This document shows positions 14,931 through 22,781 of a stretch of DNA of 64,000 bases, piece by piece. Made by a program: the position numbers and the translations under genes. The notes below the pieces were generated by a model. It worked only from the letters and a program-made list of their open reading frames with translations, was not told where the DNA came from and did not search any database. Position 1 is the first letter of the stretch, and every line of letters starts with the position of its first letter. Origin of the DNA: Microbacterium sp. C5A9 (GTDB lineage Bacteria; Actinomycetota; Actinomycetes; Actinomycetales; Microbacteriaceae); the NCBI RefSeq assembly GCF_022627955.1, contig NZ_JABXGD010000001.1, positions 248,001 to 312,000 of the forward strand, in the 5' to 3' direction.

Positions 14931-15112
14931 GTCCCTTGCACCAAGAGTGTCCTGCAATCACATGAGGTGGATGCCACAGCAAACATTCACCGTGCGATCA
15001 CTCTATAACGGCGAGATAACGAATGCAACGGTTTGATCACGGAATCTTTGCGGGCCCGTCTCCCGTCGAGCATTGCGCGCTCGACCTCCCGGCGCTGCTG
15101 TCGAGCCCGGTG

Positions 15113-15709
15113 TCAGGAACCGTCGCGGAGATCGGCCGGACCTCCTGCCGAGAAGCGGATCCGGCTGAAACGCGAGATGCAGTCCTCTCCCATCGGCGCC
15201 TGTGACATGAAGCCCACCGTCACAGGGAGGTCGGACTTCAGCCGGAACACCCGGACGAACTCCCACCGGTCGCCGTCATCGGACGCGTGAAAGGCGAACG
15301 CGTCTCCGATGCGGGCGACTCTGAGATAGACGAAGTCGAGCCCGACGACGGCGGAGTTGCAGTCGTCGGAGAACTCGTTGGTCACGACGCTGACGACCAT
15401 CGCCCGGCCGTCGGGCGAATACTCGAAGCAGAGCTTCGCCCAGTGGCGTTCATCGCTCCAGAGCCCCAACACTGCGGCGTCGAACGTCGTCCGTTCCCCG
15501 ACCACGCGAGCTCGAGCGCTCAGCGTGAAGTCGCCGTCGGTCCGAAAGCCCAGCATGCTCGCGCGGTGCTGTGCAGGACCGCCGAGCGGGTCGTTGGTCC
15601 AATCCCCTCCCGGCGCCGCGTGAAGGGTGAGCTCCCCGGCGTCGTCGTCATAGCTCGCATCCAGTTCGCCGTTCGTCCATTCGAGCGTCGGCAGGGCGGG
15701 TACATCCAT
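15113..15709 (-). CDS. DUF1349-like (regulation of enolase protein 1-like) concanavalin-fold protein
   Basis: Predicted 198 residues. The second of two close ATGs (15709) is chosen because GAGGAG lies 7 nt upstream. The pattern LEWTNGELDASYDDDAGELTLHAAPGGDWTNDPLGG ... FTLSARARVVGERTTFDAAVLGLWSDERHWAKLCFEYSPDGR ... VYLRVARIGDAFAFHASDDGDRWEFVRVF is that of DUF1349, a beta-sandwich of the LamG/concanavalin type. No signal peptide, so cytoplasmic. It follows the ABC ATPase gene by 41 bp and is the last gene of the exporter operon. Its role there is unknown; ligand or carbohydrate sensing is a guess. Confidence 0.8.
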   Translation of the reverse strand: MDVPALPTLEWTNGELDASYDDDAGELTLHAAPGGDWTNDPLGGPAQHRASMLGFRTDGDFTLSARARVVGERTTFDAAVLGLWSDERHWAKLCFEYSPDGRAMVVSVVTNEFSDDCNSAVVGLDFVYLRVARIGDAFAFHASDDGDRWEFVRVFRLKSDLPVTVGFMSQAPMGEDCISRFSRIRFSAGGPADLRDGS

Positions 15710-15750
15710 GGTCATTCTCCTCAATGTGAGTGCGGGTGTGCGGGTGGGGG

Positions 15751-16449
15751 CTAGGCGGGAACGGCGTCGATCATGCGCCCGTCGACGAGATGGCGGCGTG
15801 AGCGTGCCCGTCGCGCGACCACAGGGTCGTGCGTGACGACGATGATGGTCATGCCCGAGGCGTTCAGCTGATCGAACACGTCGAGAACGTCGTCGGTCGC
15901 CTCACGGTGCAGGGCGCCCGTCGGTTCATCCGCGATGAGGATCGGCGGGCGATTCACGAGTGCGCGGCAGATGCCGACCCTCTGCCTCTGACCACCGGAG
16001 AGTTCGTGCGGCGCACGGGTGCCGAGCTGCCCGATTCCGAGCCGATCCATGAGCTGCGCGGTGGCGGCCAGGGTCTCTGTGGACACCCTGCCCCGCCGTC
16101 GCACCGCAGGGAGAAGGATGTTGTCGATCACGGACAGCTCGTCGAGGAGGTCGGTGCGCTGGAACACGAATCCGAGCGTGGTGCGCCGGACGTGTGCAAG
16201 GGCCCTGTCGTCGAGCGCCGAGAGGTCGTCGCCGCCGATGTGCACCGATCCCGACGACGGCCGGTCCAAGCCGCTCAGGCACGACAGCAGAGTCGTCTTC
16301 CCGGATCCGCTGGGACCGGTGAGAGCGAGATAGTCGCCGGCGATGACGTCGAGGTCGATCGCGTCGAGCACGGTGGTGAAGTCGCCGGCGGCCGACTCGA
16401 AGCGTCGGGTGACTGCGCGCGCCGTGATGAGTGAGGACGATGGATGCAT
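15751..16449 (-). CDS. MacB/LolD-type ABC exporter ATPase
   Basis: Predicted 232 residues. Walker A GPSGSGKTTLL, Q-loop FVFQRTDLLDELSV, signature ELSGGQRQRVGICRAL, Walker B ILIADEPTGALH, switch His VVTHDPVVARRA. FQRTDLLDELSVIDNILLP and DEPTGAL are typical of the ATPases that pair with FtsX-type permeases, and the gene directly follows such a permease (stop 16455, start 16449). ATG 16449 is used; the long upstream in-frame extension runs inside the permease gene and is rejected. Confidence 0.93.
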   Translation of the reverse strand: MHPSSSLITARAVTRRFESAAGDFTTVLDAIDLDVIAGDYLALTGPSGSGKTTLLSCLSGLDRPSSGSVHIGGDDLSALDDRALAHVRRTTLGFVFQRTDLLDELSVIDNILLPAVRRRGRVSTETLAATAQLMDRLGIGQLGTRAPHELSGGQRQRVGICRALVNRPPILIADEPTGALHREATDDVLDVFDQLNASGMTIIVVTHDPVVARRARSRRHLVDGRMIDAVPA

Positions 16450-16454
16450 GGCGG

Positions 16455-18779
16455 TCAGCTTTCGTTGAGAAGTGCCGGGCTGTGGGCTGAGGCGATGAGG
16501 CCGCCGACCACGGCGGCGGCAGCCACCACGGGTCCGGTGATCAGGCTCCAGCCATTCGCTGCGACGAGGTCTGTGGCGCCCCCGCCGAATGAGGAGAGCG
16601 TGGCGCCCAGCACTCCGGGCCCGAGCGACTCCGTCGCTATCCACCCGAGAAGAAGACCCGCCCCGGCGACTCCCACCGACCGGACCAGGGCGATCGTGCG
16701 CAGCTCACCCCGCGACCAGCCGAGAAGCCGCAGCAGGCGCAGGTCGGACTCGTCGCGAGCGGCCTCGAGCCGCCCTCGCAGCGCGAACACCAGGAGCATC
16801 ACCACCGCGGCGGCCACCCACGCGATCATCGCCGCCGTCTTCAGGCGCTCGACCGTGTCGCCCAGCGTGTAGTGGACGAACCGGTCCAGCTCGGTGACCG
16901 CCGCCGCGGGGTGGTCGAGCGCGAGTGCCGAGGCCTTACTCCTCTGATCGACGCCATCGCGGAGGTCGATCACGAACGTCTGCCACAGGGGGACGCCCTG
17001 GTCGCCGTGCAGTTCGACGGTCTTCCCCGACCGTCCCCCGTTCGTGATGTCGTGATACACGCCCGTGACGCGGTATCGATGACTCGCACCACCCGAGTCC
17101 ACCTCGACGGACTGACCGACATCGACGCCGGCCTCTTCGGCGGCGAGCGTCGACAGCGCGATGTCGCCGGGCACCGCGGGCGCGTCACCGCGGGCATACG
17201 AGAGGGGGAACGCCGACATGTCGCCGACTTCCAGGGCGACGTCCTCGGTGCGGGTGTCGGCGATGAGCGCGACCCGAAAGCTGGTCGTCCTCGCGAACCG
17301 GTCGATGTCGGGGTCATCGTGCAGGGATCGTTCGAGCTGTGCCCCCGCGTCGGCGTCGCCACCCTCGCGGAGGAACGCGCGCAGGTCGCTCTGGCCGACC
17401 CCCATGGTGGTGACGAAGTCGGGCGCCGCGACCGTCTGGGTCACTCGCTGGGGCAGAGCCCCCAGCGCGACGGCGCAGCCGACCATGACGATCAGCAGCA
17501 CGGCGGCGGTGACCCGGGTCGTGAGGCCACGGACGGCGAGGCGGACACCGACCGGGATCGGAAGGTGCCAGCGCAGCGGACGCGGACGGCGTCGGGTCGG
17601 CGCCGATACGCCTGGCCTCGTCAGCGCGAGCAGGGGGCTGACGCGGCGCACCCGGCGCAGCAGCTGCGCCGCGAGCGCGGTCGGGATCACGGATGCGACC
17701 ACGACGGCCAGCAGCATCGCGAGGTTCCCCGGGTCGTCGCGCCCGACCGAGGGGGCGACATCGCCCCCTCGGAGAAGCGCGGATGCGGGGAAGACCAGGA
17801 GCAGGGCGACCAGCACCGCGAGGCCCGAGTGCACGGCGTATCCGAGGAGCAGTGTCGAGGAGACCTCGCGGTGAGAGAAGCCGATCGCCCGCATCACACC
17901 GATCCGGCGTGCATCCTGTTCGAGGGCGGTGAGGACCATGATCCGCAGGCACAGCATCGTGATGGCGAGCAGGACGATGCTCACCAGAATCGTCAGGATG
18001 GCGACGATGCCGTCTGTCAGCGCGGTGATCAGACGCAGCAGGCTCCCGTCGACGGCCGCACCGTTGGCCGGGAGCCCGGCCTGGCGGTATGCCTCCGCGA
18101 AGCGATCACCCGCATCGTCGACCAGGCGGAAGGTGATGATGTGCTCCACGGGAAGCCGTTCGGCGAGGTCGTTCCAATCCCCCTCGGACACCACGAACCG
18201 CTTGGAGTTGACCAGGCTCGGCCCCATCTGGGCGTCGTGGACGATGTCGGCGACGGTGAACGTCCGCACGTCGCCGTGCGCGGAGATCTCGACCGGGTCG
18301 CCGCGCACGAGATCGTAGGCATCGGCGTAGTAGCCGGGCACGGCGATCTCACCGTCGCGGACGTTCGTCGGCGTGCCGTCCGGTCCGAGAAGGAAGTCGA
18401 ATCGAGGACTCTGGGTGACCAGCAGGAGGTCCATCACGCCGTCGCGCGCGGCGTCCGACGTCCCCTGCACGCGGAGATCCTGATTGTCGAGCTGGAGAGC
18501 ATCCTGCACCTGGTGGTCGTCGATGATGTCCTGGTGCGTTGCGACGAAGGAATCCAGGGACGCGGTCTCCAACGGACCGACGTGCATCTGCACGGCGTCC
18601 GGCGCTTCGGCGAGTGCGAAGAGCCGTTCCGTCGCCCCGATCGTCGAGACGAGGGTGGCGACACCCGCGCCGGCGGTGGCGGAGCTGATCGCCATCAGCA
18701 GGATCAGCGAGACGCTGCTCACGGGATTCCCGCGGATGCGAGCGAATGCCATCCGCCACGCGGTCGAGGACGCCCTCAC
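16455..18779 (-). CDS. FtsX/MacB-type ABC permease, double-module
   Basis: Predicted 774 residues. The GTG at 18779 overlaps the TetR stop (GTGA), so it is translationally coupled. Two FtsX-like halves are visible. The first has a segment near residues 20-40 (VSLILLMAISSATAGAG), a long extracellular loop (about 45-230), then three membrane helices (ALTDGIVAILTILVSIVLLAITML; LAVLVALLLVFPASALL; LAMLLAVVVASVIPTALAAQLL). The second starts at VRGLTTRVTAAVLLIVMVGCAVALG, has another external domain and ends with three helices (AAMIAWVAAAVVMLLVFAL; RSVGVAGAGLLLGWIA; VVAAAAVVGGLIASA). The substrate may be a lipid, peptide or drug. Partner of the ATPase at 15751. Confidence 0.9.
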   Translation of the reverse strand: MRASSTAWRMAFARIRGNPVSSVSLILLMAISSATAGAGVATLVSTIGATERLFALAEAPDAVQMHVGPLETASLDSFVATHQDIIDDHQVQDALQLDNQDLRVQGTSDAARDGVMDLLLVTQSPRFDFLLGPDGTPTNVRDGEIAVPGYYADAYDLVRGDPVEISAHGDVRTFTVADIVHDAQMGPSLVNSKRFVVSEGDWNDLAERLPVEHIITFRLVDDAGDRFAEAYRQAGLPANGAAVDGSLLRLITALTDGIVAILTILVSIVLLAITMLCLRIMVLTALEQDARRIGVMRAIGFSHREVSSTLLLGYAVHSGLAVLVALLLVFPASALLRGGDVAPSVGRDDPGNLAMLLAVVVASVIPTALAAQLLRRVRRVSPLLALTRPGVSAPTRRRPRPLRWHLPIPVGVRLAVRGLTTRVTAAVLLIVMVGCAVALGALPQRVTQTVAAPDFVTTMGVGQSDLRAFLREGGDADAGAQLERSLHDDPDIDRFARTTSFRVALIADTRTEDVALEVGDMSAFPLSYARGDAPAVPGDIALSTLAAEEAGVDVGQSVEVDSGGASHRYRVTGVYHDITNGGRSGKTVELHGDQGVPLWQTFVIDLRDGVDQRSKASALALDHPAAAVTELDRFVHYTLGDTVERLKTAAMIAWVAAAVVMLLVFALRGRLEAARDESDLRLLRLLGWSRGELRTIALVRSVGVAGAGLLLGWIATESLGPGVLGATLSSFGGGATDLVAANGWSLITGPVVAAAAVVGGLIASAHSPALLNES

Positions 18780-19456
18780 GATGCCGGGGGGAGGGCGAAC
18801 GGCCAACCATGCAGGATGGCGCCGATGCCCGCCTCGAACTGCCGTTCTGCCGACGGCGCCCACCCTGCGGCGATGATCCGGCCGAGGTGGGGCAGCGAGG
18901 ACAGCAGCGTGGCCTCGGTGTCCTCGTGCTCGTGCTCGTGCTCGTCCTCGGTCGTCTTCGCCTCGGCGGACTCCGACCCTGCGGGGGTGCTGAACTCTCC
19001 CATCGCTGAGGCGACGGTGATCATCACGAGCACGTTGACGAGGTCGCCGAGGGCCGGGTCGACGGGAGCCCCGAGGTCGAGCAGGATGCCGATGGCCTCG
19101 TCGGCCACGGCGAGCGCCGCCGGAGAGGTGATCGGGTGCGTCGCGACGATCGGGATGAGTCCGGAACGCGCGGCGAGCTCGGCGCGGATGACCCGCATCA
19201 GTTCCCGTGCATAGGTGCGCCAGTCCGGCACGCCGGAGGCGGAGGGCAGGGAGAGTCCCGTCCAGAACTCGTCGGCGAGTGCGGCGGCGAGGTCCGACTT
19301 CCCGGCGAAGTGTCGATATGCAGTCATCGGATCCGCTCCGAGTGCGGTGCCCAGGCGGCGCATGGTGAGCTGATCCAGGCCGTCGGCGTCGATCAGCTCG
19401 AGAGCCGCCGTCAGTACGTCGGTGCGGGAGAACCGCTCCGGTCGAGGTGTCATCAT
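18776..19456 (-). CDS. TetR-family transcriptional repressor with His/Glu-rich insert
   Basis: Predicted 226 residues. The N-terminal helix-turn-helix is FSRTDVLTAALELIDADGLDQLTMRRLGTALGADPMTAYRHFAGKSDL. The ligand domain follows (WRTYARELMRVIRAELAARSGLIP; LGDLVNVLVMITVASAMGEF). About residues 175-190 contain EDEHEHEHED, encoded by a 6-bp CGTGCT microsatellite (about 18922-18945), a possible metal-binding or simply disordered loop. The gene sits in the middle of the operon, overlapping both the permease before it (ATGATGA) and the FtsX gene after it (GTGA). Two adjacent ATGs (19456, 19453) are possible starts. It probably represses its own operon through the dyad at 21174. Confidence 0.9.
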   Translation of the reverse strand: MMTPRPERFSRTDVLTAALELIDADGLDQLTMRRLGTALGADPMTAYRHFAGKSDLAAALADEFWTGLSLPSASGVPDWRTYARELMRVIRAELAARSGLIPIVATHPITSPAALAVADEAIGILLDLGAPVDPALGDLVNVLVMITVASAMGEFSTPAGSESAEAKTTEDEHEHEHEDTEATLLSSLPHLGRIIAAGWAPSAERQFEAGIGAILHGWPFALPPAS

Positions 19457-20220
19457 GAGATCCCTTTCCCCCTGCGCAGGGCGAGCAGAGCGACGGCGAG
19501 CAGGACGAAGCCGGCACCGAAGCCGAAGAGCGCCATCGACGGGCCGAGCGCGTCGAGAGCCCCGGCGCGATCCAGGGTGAGTGAGCGCATGGCCTGCAGT
19601 GCCCAGTATGCAGGTGACGCCGGAGCGATGGTCTGCATCCAGGTCGGCAGCGCTTCGACGGGTCCGAATGCGCCGCCGACACCCGCCATGAGCATGGCGA
19701 GCACGTTGCCGATGACGAGTGCGAGCTCGAGAGATCGGGTTGCCGACACCAGCAGCAGCCCGAAGCAGATCATCGCCGACGAGAATGCCACGAGCACCAG
19801 GATCAGCCCGAGCACGGAGCCGTTGGGGCGATAGCCGAAGAGGAGCGCCCCGCCGACGAGCACGGCCGCGAACTGCAGCAGCTGGGCGGCGAACGCCGTC
19901 AGCGACTTGCCGAGGAGGAGGTCGACGCTGCGGGCCGGCGACGTCCGCAGTCGGTCCCACGTGCCCCACTGATGATCGCGGAAGAACGCCGTGACGACCT
20001 GCTGGACGCAGAGGAGGGCGAACAGCACGGCCAGGCCGGGGACGGCGTACTCGACGCCGGACGCAGAGGCATAGCCGGCGGTGGCGAGCTGCGCCTGCGC
20101 ACCGGGGACGAAGAACGGCACGAAGACGAGTGGAATCACCGTCATGACCACCACGGGTGACGGGTCACGCCGCAGGATCCGCGCGTCGATCGCAGCGACC
20201 GCGAGGCTATGCCGCAGCAC
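19453..20220 (-). CDS. ABC-2 type exporter permease
   Basis: Predicted 255 residues with six predicted membrane helices (for example VVVMTVIPLVFVPFFV, VPGLAVLFALLCVQQVVTAFF, LLQFAAVLVGGALLF, LILVLVAFSSAMICFGLLLV, LALVIGNVLAMLMAGVGG, FGFGAGFVLLAVALLAL). FFRDHQWGTWDRLRTSPARSVDLLLGK is the conserved ABC-2 cytoplasmic loop, and GPVEALPTWMQTIAPASPAYWALQAMR the C-terminal motif. Its start overlaps the end of the ATPase gene by 14 bp and its stop overlaps the TetR start. Works with the ATPase at 20207. Confidence 0.93.
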   Translation of the reverse strand: MLRHSLAVAAIDARILRRDPSPVVVMTVIPLVFVPFFVPGAQAQLATAGYASASGVEYAVPGLAVLFALLCVQQVVTAFFRDHQWGTWDRLRTSPARSVDLLLGKSLTAFAAQLLQFAAVLVGGALLFGYRPNGSVLGLILVLVAFSSAMICFGLLLVSATRSLELALVIGNVLAMLMAGVGGAFGPVEALPTWMQTIAPASPAYWALQAMRSLTLDRAGALDALGPSMALFGFGAGFVLLAVALLALRRGKGIS

Positions 20221-21157
20221 GGTGGCCTTCCTCGTCGTCGAGCGTCGGCGTCTCCTGCGCGCGGAGCAGACGCACGTACGCGCTTTCGAGGGTGGGGCGA
20301 GGGAACCGCACGTCGACGATCGCGCTCGCGCTCTCGCCGAGACGCGCGATCAGCTCGGCGAGCAGCTCGCCCGCACTCGTGCCCGTCGAGCCGCGCACGA
20401 GCCAGTCGCCCTCGCGCACCCAGCCGGCAGGCGGCGGAGTGCTGGTCTGCAGGCGCACCCGCACACCGTCGCTGCCCTGCGACCTCACCACTTCGCTGAC
20501 GTCTCCGAGGTCTCGCAGCACGCCGTCCTGCAGGAGCGCGAGCCGTGCCGGGAGCTGCTCGAGCTCGGTGAGGTAATGGGTGGTGTAGAGAACGGATGCT
20601 CCGTCGTCGGCGATGCGGCGCACCAGGTCGAGGATCTGCTGGCGCGATTCCACGTCGGCGCCGACGGTCGGCTCGTCGAGGAACAACAGGCGCGGGGCGT
20701 GGGTGAGCGCCATCGCGAGGTGCAGTCGACGCTGCTGCCCGCCGCTGAGCTGTTCGGCGCGGACGCCGGTGCTCTTCGTGAGCCCCAGCCCCTCGATCAC
20801 TGCCGCGCATCGTGCGCGCAGCTCGCGTCCGCGAACGCCGTGAAGGCGAGCGAACGCCTCGACGTTCTCTCGCACGCTGAGGGAGGGGTAGATGCCGAGG
20901 CGTTGGGGCGCGCTGCCGATCAGGGGGGCGGCGTTCTCGCGGCGGGATGCGAGGTCGATGCCGTCGACCGTGACCGACCCGGAATCGGGTGCCAGCGACC
21001 CGGTGGCGATGGCGATCAGGGTGGACTTGCCTGCGCCGTTGGGTCCGAGGAGACCGAGGATCTGACCCGCGGGCAGGGTGAGATCCACGCCGGAGAGCAC
21101 CGCATGCTCGCCGAAGGACCGCCGGATGCCGCTCAGCCCCAATCGTGTGTCGCTCAT
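20207..21157 (-). CDS. ABC-2 exporter ATP-binding protein (CcmA/DrrA-like)
   Basis: Predicted 316 residues, first gene of the six-gene operon. Walker A GPNGAGKSTLI, signature QLSGGQQRRLHLAMAL, Walker B LLFLDEPTVGADV, switch His TTHYLTELEQL. A C-terminal domain (about residues 225-316) is the drug-exporter ATPase type (VRLQTSTPPPAGWVREGDWLVRG). The ATG has GAAGGGGA just upstream on the minus strand, and the TetR-type dyad lies 16 bp before the start. Exported compound unknown. Confidence 0.93.
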   Translation of the reverse strand: MSDTRLGLSGIRRSFGEHAVLSGVDLTLPAGQILGLLGPNGAGKSTLIAIATGSLAPDSGSVTVDGIDLASRRENAAPLIGSAPQRLGIYPSLSVRENVEAFARLHGVRGRELRARCAAVIEGLGLTKSTGVRAEQLSGGQQRRLHLAMALTHAPRLLFLDEPTVGADVESRQQILDLVRRIADDGASVLYTTHYLTELEQLPARLALLQDGVLRDLGDVSEVVRSQGSDGVRVRLQTSTPPPAGWVREGDWLVRGSTGTSAGELLAELIARLGESASAIVDVRFPRPTLESAYVRLLRAQETPTLDDEEGHRAAA

Positions 21158-21173
21158 GATTCCCCTTCGTATA

Positions 21174-21186
21174 TCTACACCGTAGA
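21174..21186. promoter_or_regulatory. TetR-type operator upstream of the exporter operon
   Basis: TCTAC-ACC-GTAGA is a perfect 5-3-5 dyad just upstream of the first operon gene, in an AT-rich stretch that should hold the promoter. TAC-ACC-GTA cores are common for TetR repressors. The resident TetR gene (18776-19456) is the obvious ligand, but the assignment is positional. Confidence 0.6.
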
Positions 21187-21376
21187 CTAACTGACGAGGC
21201 TGCGTCGTCTCAGCTGGCGCGATGGCGCGACGCTCGTGTCCCGTGCCTCCCTCGACCGATCGTGTTCGACAGGGGAGGGGGAGACGCGAACACCGACGCG
21301 ATTCGTGCGATGTGCAGCCGCCTCAGCCGCGCACCGCATGCCTGCGCGCGAGGCGGTTCCCGATACTTGTACGATC

Positions 21377-21400
21377 GGTGCGGTGCGCCCGCACCGCACC
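21377..21400 (+). promoter_or_regulatory. Perfect 10-bp hairpin in the leader of the VanZ-like gene
   Basis: GGTGCGGTGC-GCCC-GCACCGCACC forms a 10-bp stem with a 4-nt loop, ending 22 nt before ATG 21423. A TACGAT box at 21370-21375 directly precedes it, so a transcript would start inside or at the edge of the dyad. It could be an operator over the start point or an RNA element. The rest of the 265-bp gap from 21158 has no gene. Confidence 0.45.
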
Positions 21401-21422
21401 ATGCAGTCCCCGAAAGCAGTGA

Positions 21423-21998
21423 ATGAAGTTCATCGAAGTCCCCATGCTCCCGATCGTGATCCCCTTCGGAGTCGTGGTCTTCCTCCTGCTGATGGCGGTC
21501 CTCCGCTCCCGCGGTCGCGTCACGCTTCCCCGGGCGAGCGTCGCCGCCGTGCTCGCGGTCTATGCGGGTGGTGTGCTCGCCAACACGGTCTTCCCGATCT
21601 TCCTCCGCGTCGGGACGGGGTTCTACGACGGGCCGCGTCCGTTTCCGCTCTACCTCGTGCCGTTCGTCGACTACGGGGTCGAGGACGCTCTCATCAACGT
21701 CGCGGTGTTCATCCCGCTCGGGATGCTCGTCCCGCTGCTCGCCGCGCGGCCGAGCTGGTGGAAGGTGGTGGTGATCGTCGCCGGTGCGAGCCTCGCCATC
21801 GAGCTGACGCAGATGGCCACCGCACGGATCGCCCTCGGCGGGCACCTCGCGGACATCAACGACTGGCTGACGAACATCCTGGGCGGGATCATCGGCTACG
21901 GCCTGTTCGTGCTCATGACGCGCTCGACGACGGTCGCCGGGTTCGTCGACCAGTTCCGGTGGCCGGTGCGCGAGCGCGCGGACAGCCAGCCGGCCTGA
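21423..21998 (+). CDS. VanZ-like membrane protein
   Basis: Predicted 191 residues with five membrane helices. The family core is present: GGVLANTVFPIF, a PFVDYGVEDALINVAVFIPLGMLVP stretch, SLAIELTQ and HLADINDWLTNILGGIIGYGLF, the last being the hallmark D-x-N-D-W-x-x-N-x-x-G-G of VanZ/teicoplanin-resistance-associated proteins. Most members are of unknown function, and resistance should not be assumed. No clear ribosome site precedes ATG 21423. Confidence 0.88.
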   Translation: MKFIEVPMLPIVIPFGVVVFLLLMAVLRSRGRVTLPRASVAAVLAVYAGGVLANTVFPIFLRVGTGFYDGPRPFPLYLVPFVDYGVEDALINVAVFIPLGMLVPLLAARPSWWKVVVIVAGASLAIELTQMATARIALGGHLADINDWLTNILGGIIGYGLFVLMTRSTTVAGFVDQFRWPVRERADSQPA

Positions 21999-22048
21999 CG
22001 GCCGAGGCGGAGCCTCGTCGCGTGCGGAGACGATGAGTCCCGGCTTGT

Positions 22049-22702
22049 TCAACGGCTCCCGTCATATGAACTGCTGCCTGTCATCGCCGGTGGGTTGCCG
22101 GGGCGATCGGCGACGATCGGCGAACTCATACGCGTCAACCGTGTGAGAGCTTGCGACGTCGGCGCAGCGAGGACGTGCAGCGCGATGGCGTCGCCGGTCA
22201 AGGGAACGTGACCGATCGGATCGAAGTGCCAGTGGCGGTACATCGCCTGCGCCGCGGTGGCTCGTTCGTACACGCCGATGAAGGTCTGGGTTTCGGACCG
22301 GCCCTCGAGGAGTTCTCGCACGCACGCCCGAGCTACGCCCCGCCCGCGCTCCGACTCCCGCACCGCCAGCTCATGCACCACGAGAGCGTTCTGCGGTGTC
22401 GCGAGGGCGGCGGCCGCCTGCTCGCTGCCAGCGAGTTGCGACAGGATGCGCTGCCAGGGGGCGTCATCGCTCAGTCCGTGAGCCAGAGCGAACCCCACCA
22501 GTTCTCCGTCTGCTCGTGCCGTCACCAATCGGCCGTCGCGGGCGAGCATCGCTGGCCCCCATTCTGCGATTGTTCGGAGCTCGCTCGGGTCCTCGAAGTA
22601 CGGGGAGACGGAGAAGCTCGCGACGAACAGATCCGCGATGTCGTGCCAATCGGTCGCCGACGCCGACTGCGCGAACGTGGTCAGCGAGAGCGGCCGTGTC
22701 AT
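22049..22702 (-). CDS. GNAT-family N-acetyltransferase
   Basis: Predicted 217 residues. The acetyl-CoA site is VVHELAVRESERGRGVARACVRELL, with the R-G-x-G-x-A motif, followed by the substrate-side strand FIGVYERATAAQAMYRHWHFDPIG. The N-terminal region (ASATDWHDIADLFVASF) and GRLVTARADGELVGFALAHGL complete the fold. The acceptor is unknown. The last ~30 residues look unstructured. It has a TAGGAT box 6 nt before the ATG (leaderless) and lies downstream of hipA on the same strand with a 79-bp gap. Confidence 0.88.
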   Translation of the reverse strand: MTRPLSLTTFAQSASATDWHDIADLFVASFSVSPYFEDPSELRTIAEWGPAMLARDGRLVTARADGELVGFALAHGLSDDAPWQRILSQLAGSEQAAAALATPQNALVVHELAVRESERGRGVARACVRELLEGRSETQTFIGVYERATAAQAMYRHWHFDPIGHVPLTGDAIALHVLAAPTSQALTRLTRMSSPIVADRPGNPPAMTGSSSYDGSR

Positions 22703-22708
22703 GAGGGA

Positions 22709-22714
22709 ATCCTA
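22709..22714 (-). promoter_or_regulatory. -10 box, leaderless GNAT gene
   Basis: TAGGAT on the minus strand, then TCCCTC (6 nt), then ATG 22702. Confidence 0.6.
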
Positions 22715-22781
22715 CGAGCAGTCACTCTCTGATTCTGGGCCGGCATCGTCCCGCTCGGAGCCCTGGTGTCGTCCTTCACAG

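Noticed and set aside
14931..15112. Possible small RNA or gene in the AT-richer stretch after the exporter operon
   Set aside because: No complete reading frame with start signals and no convincing promoter or structured RNA beyond the adjacent terminator hairpin.
16872..19214. A 780-codon plus-strand open frame in the exporter operon
   Set aside because: Antisense to the FtsX-type permease and TetR genes; no recognisable domain and a composition of shadow type.
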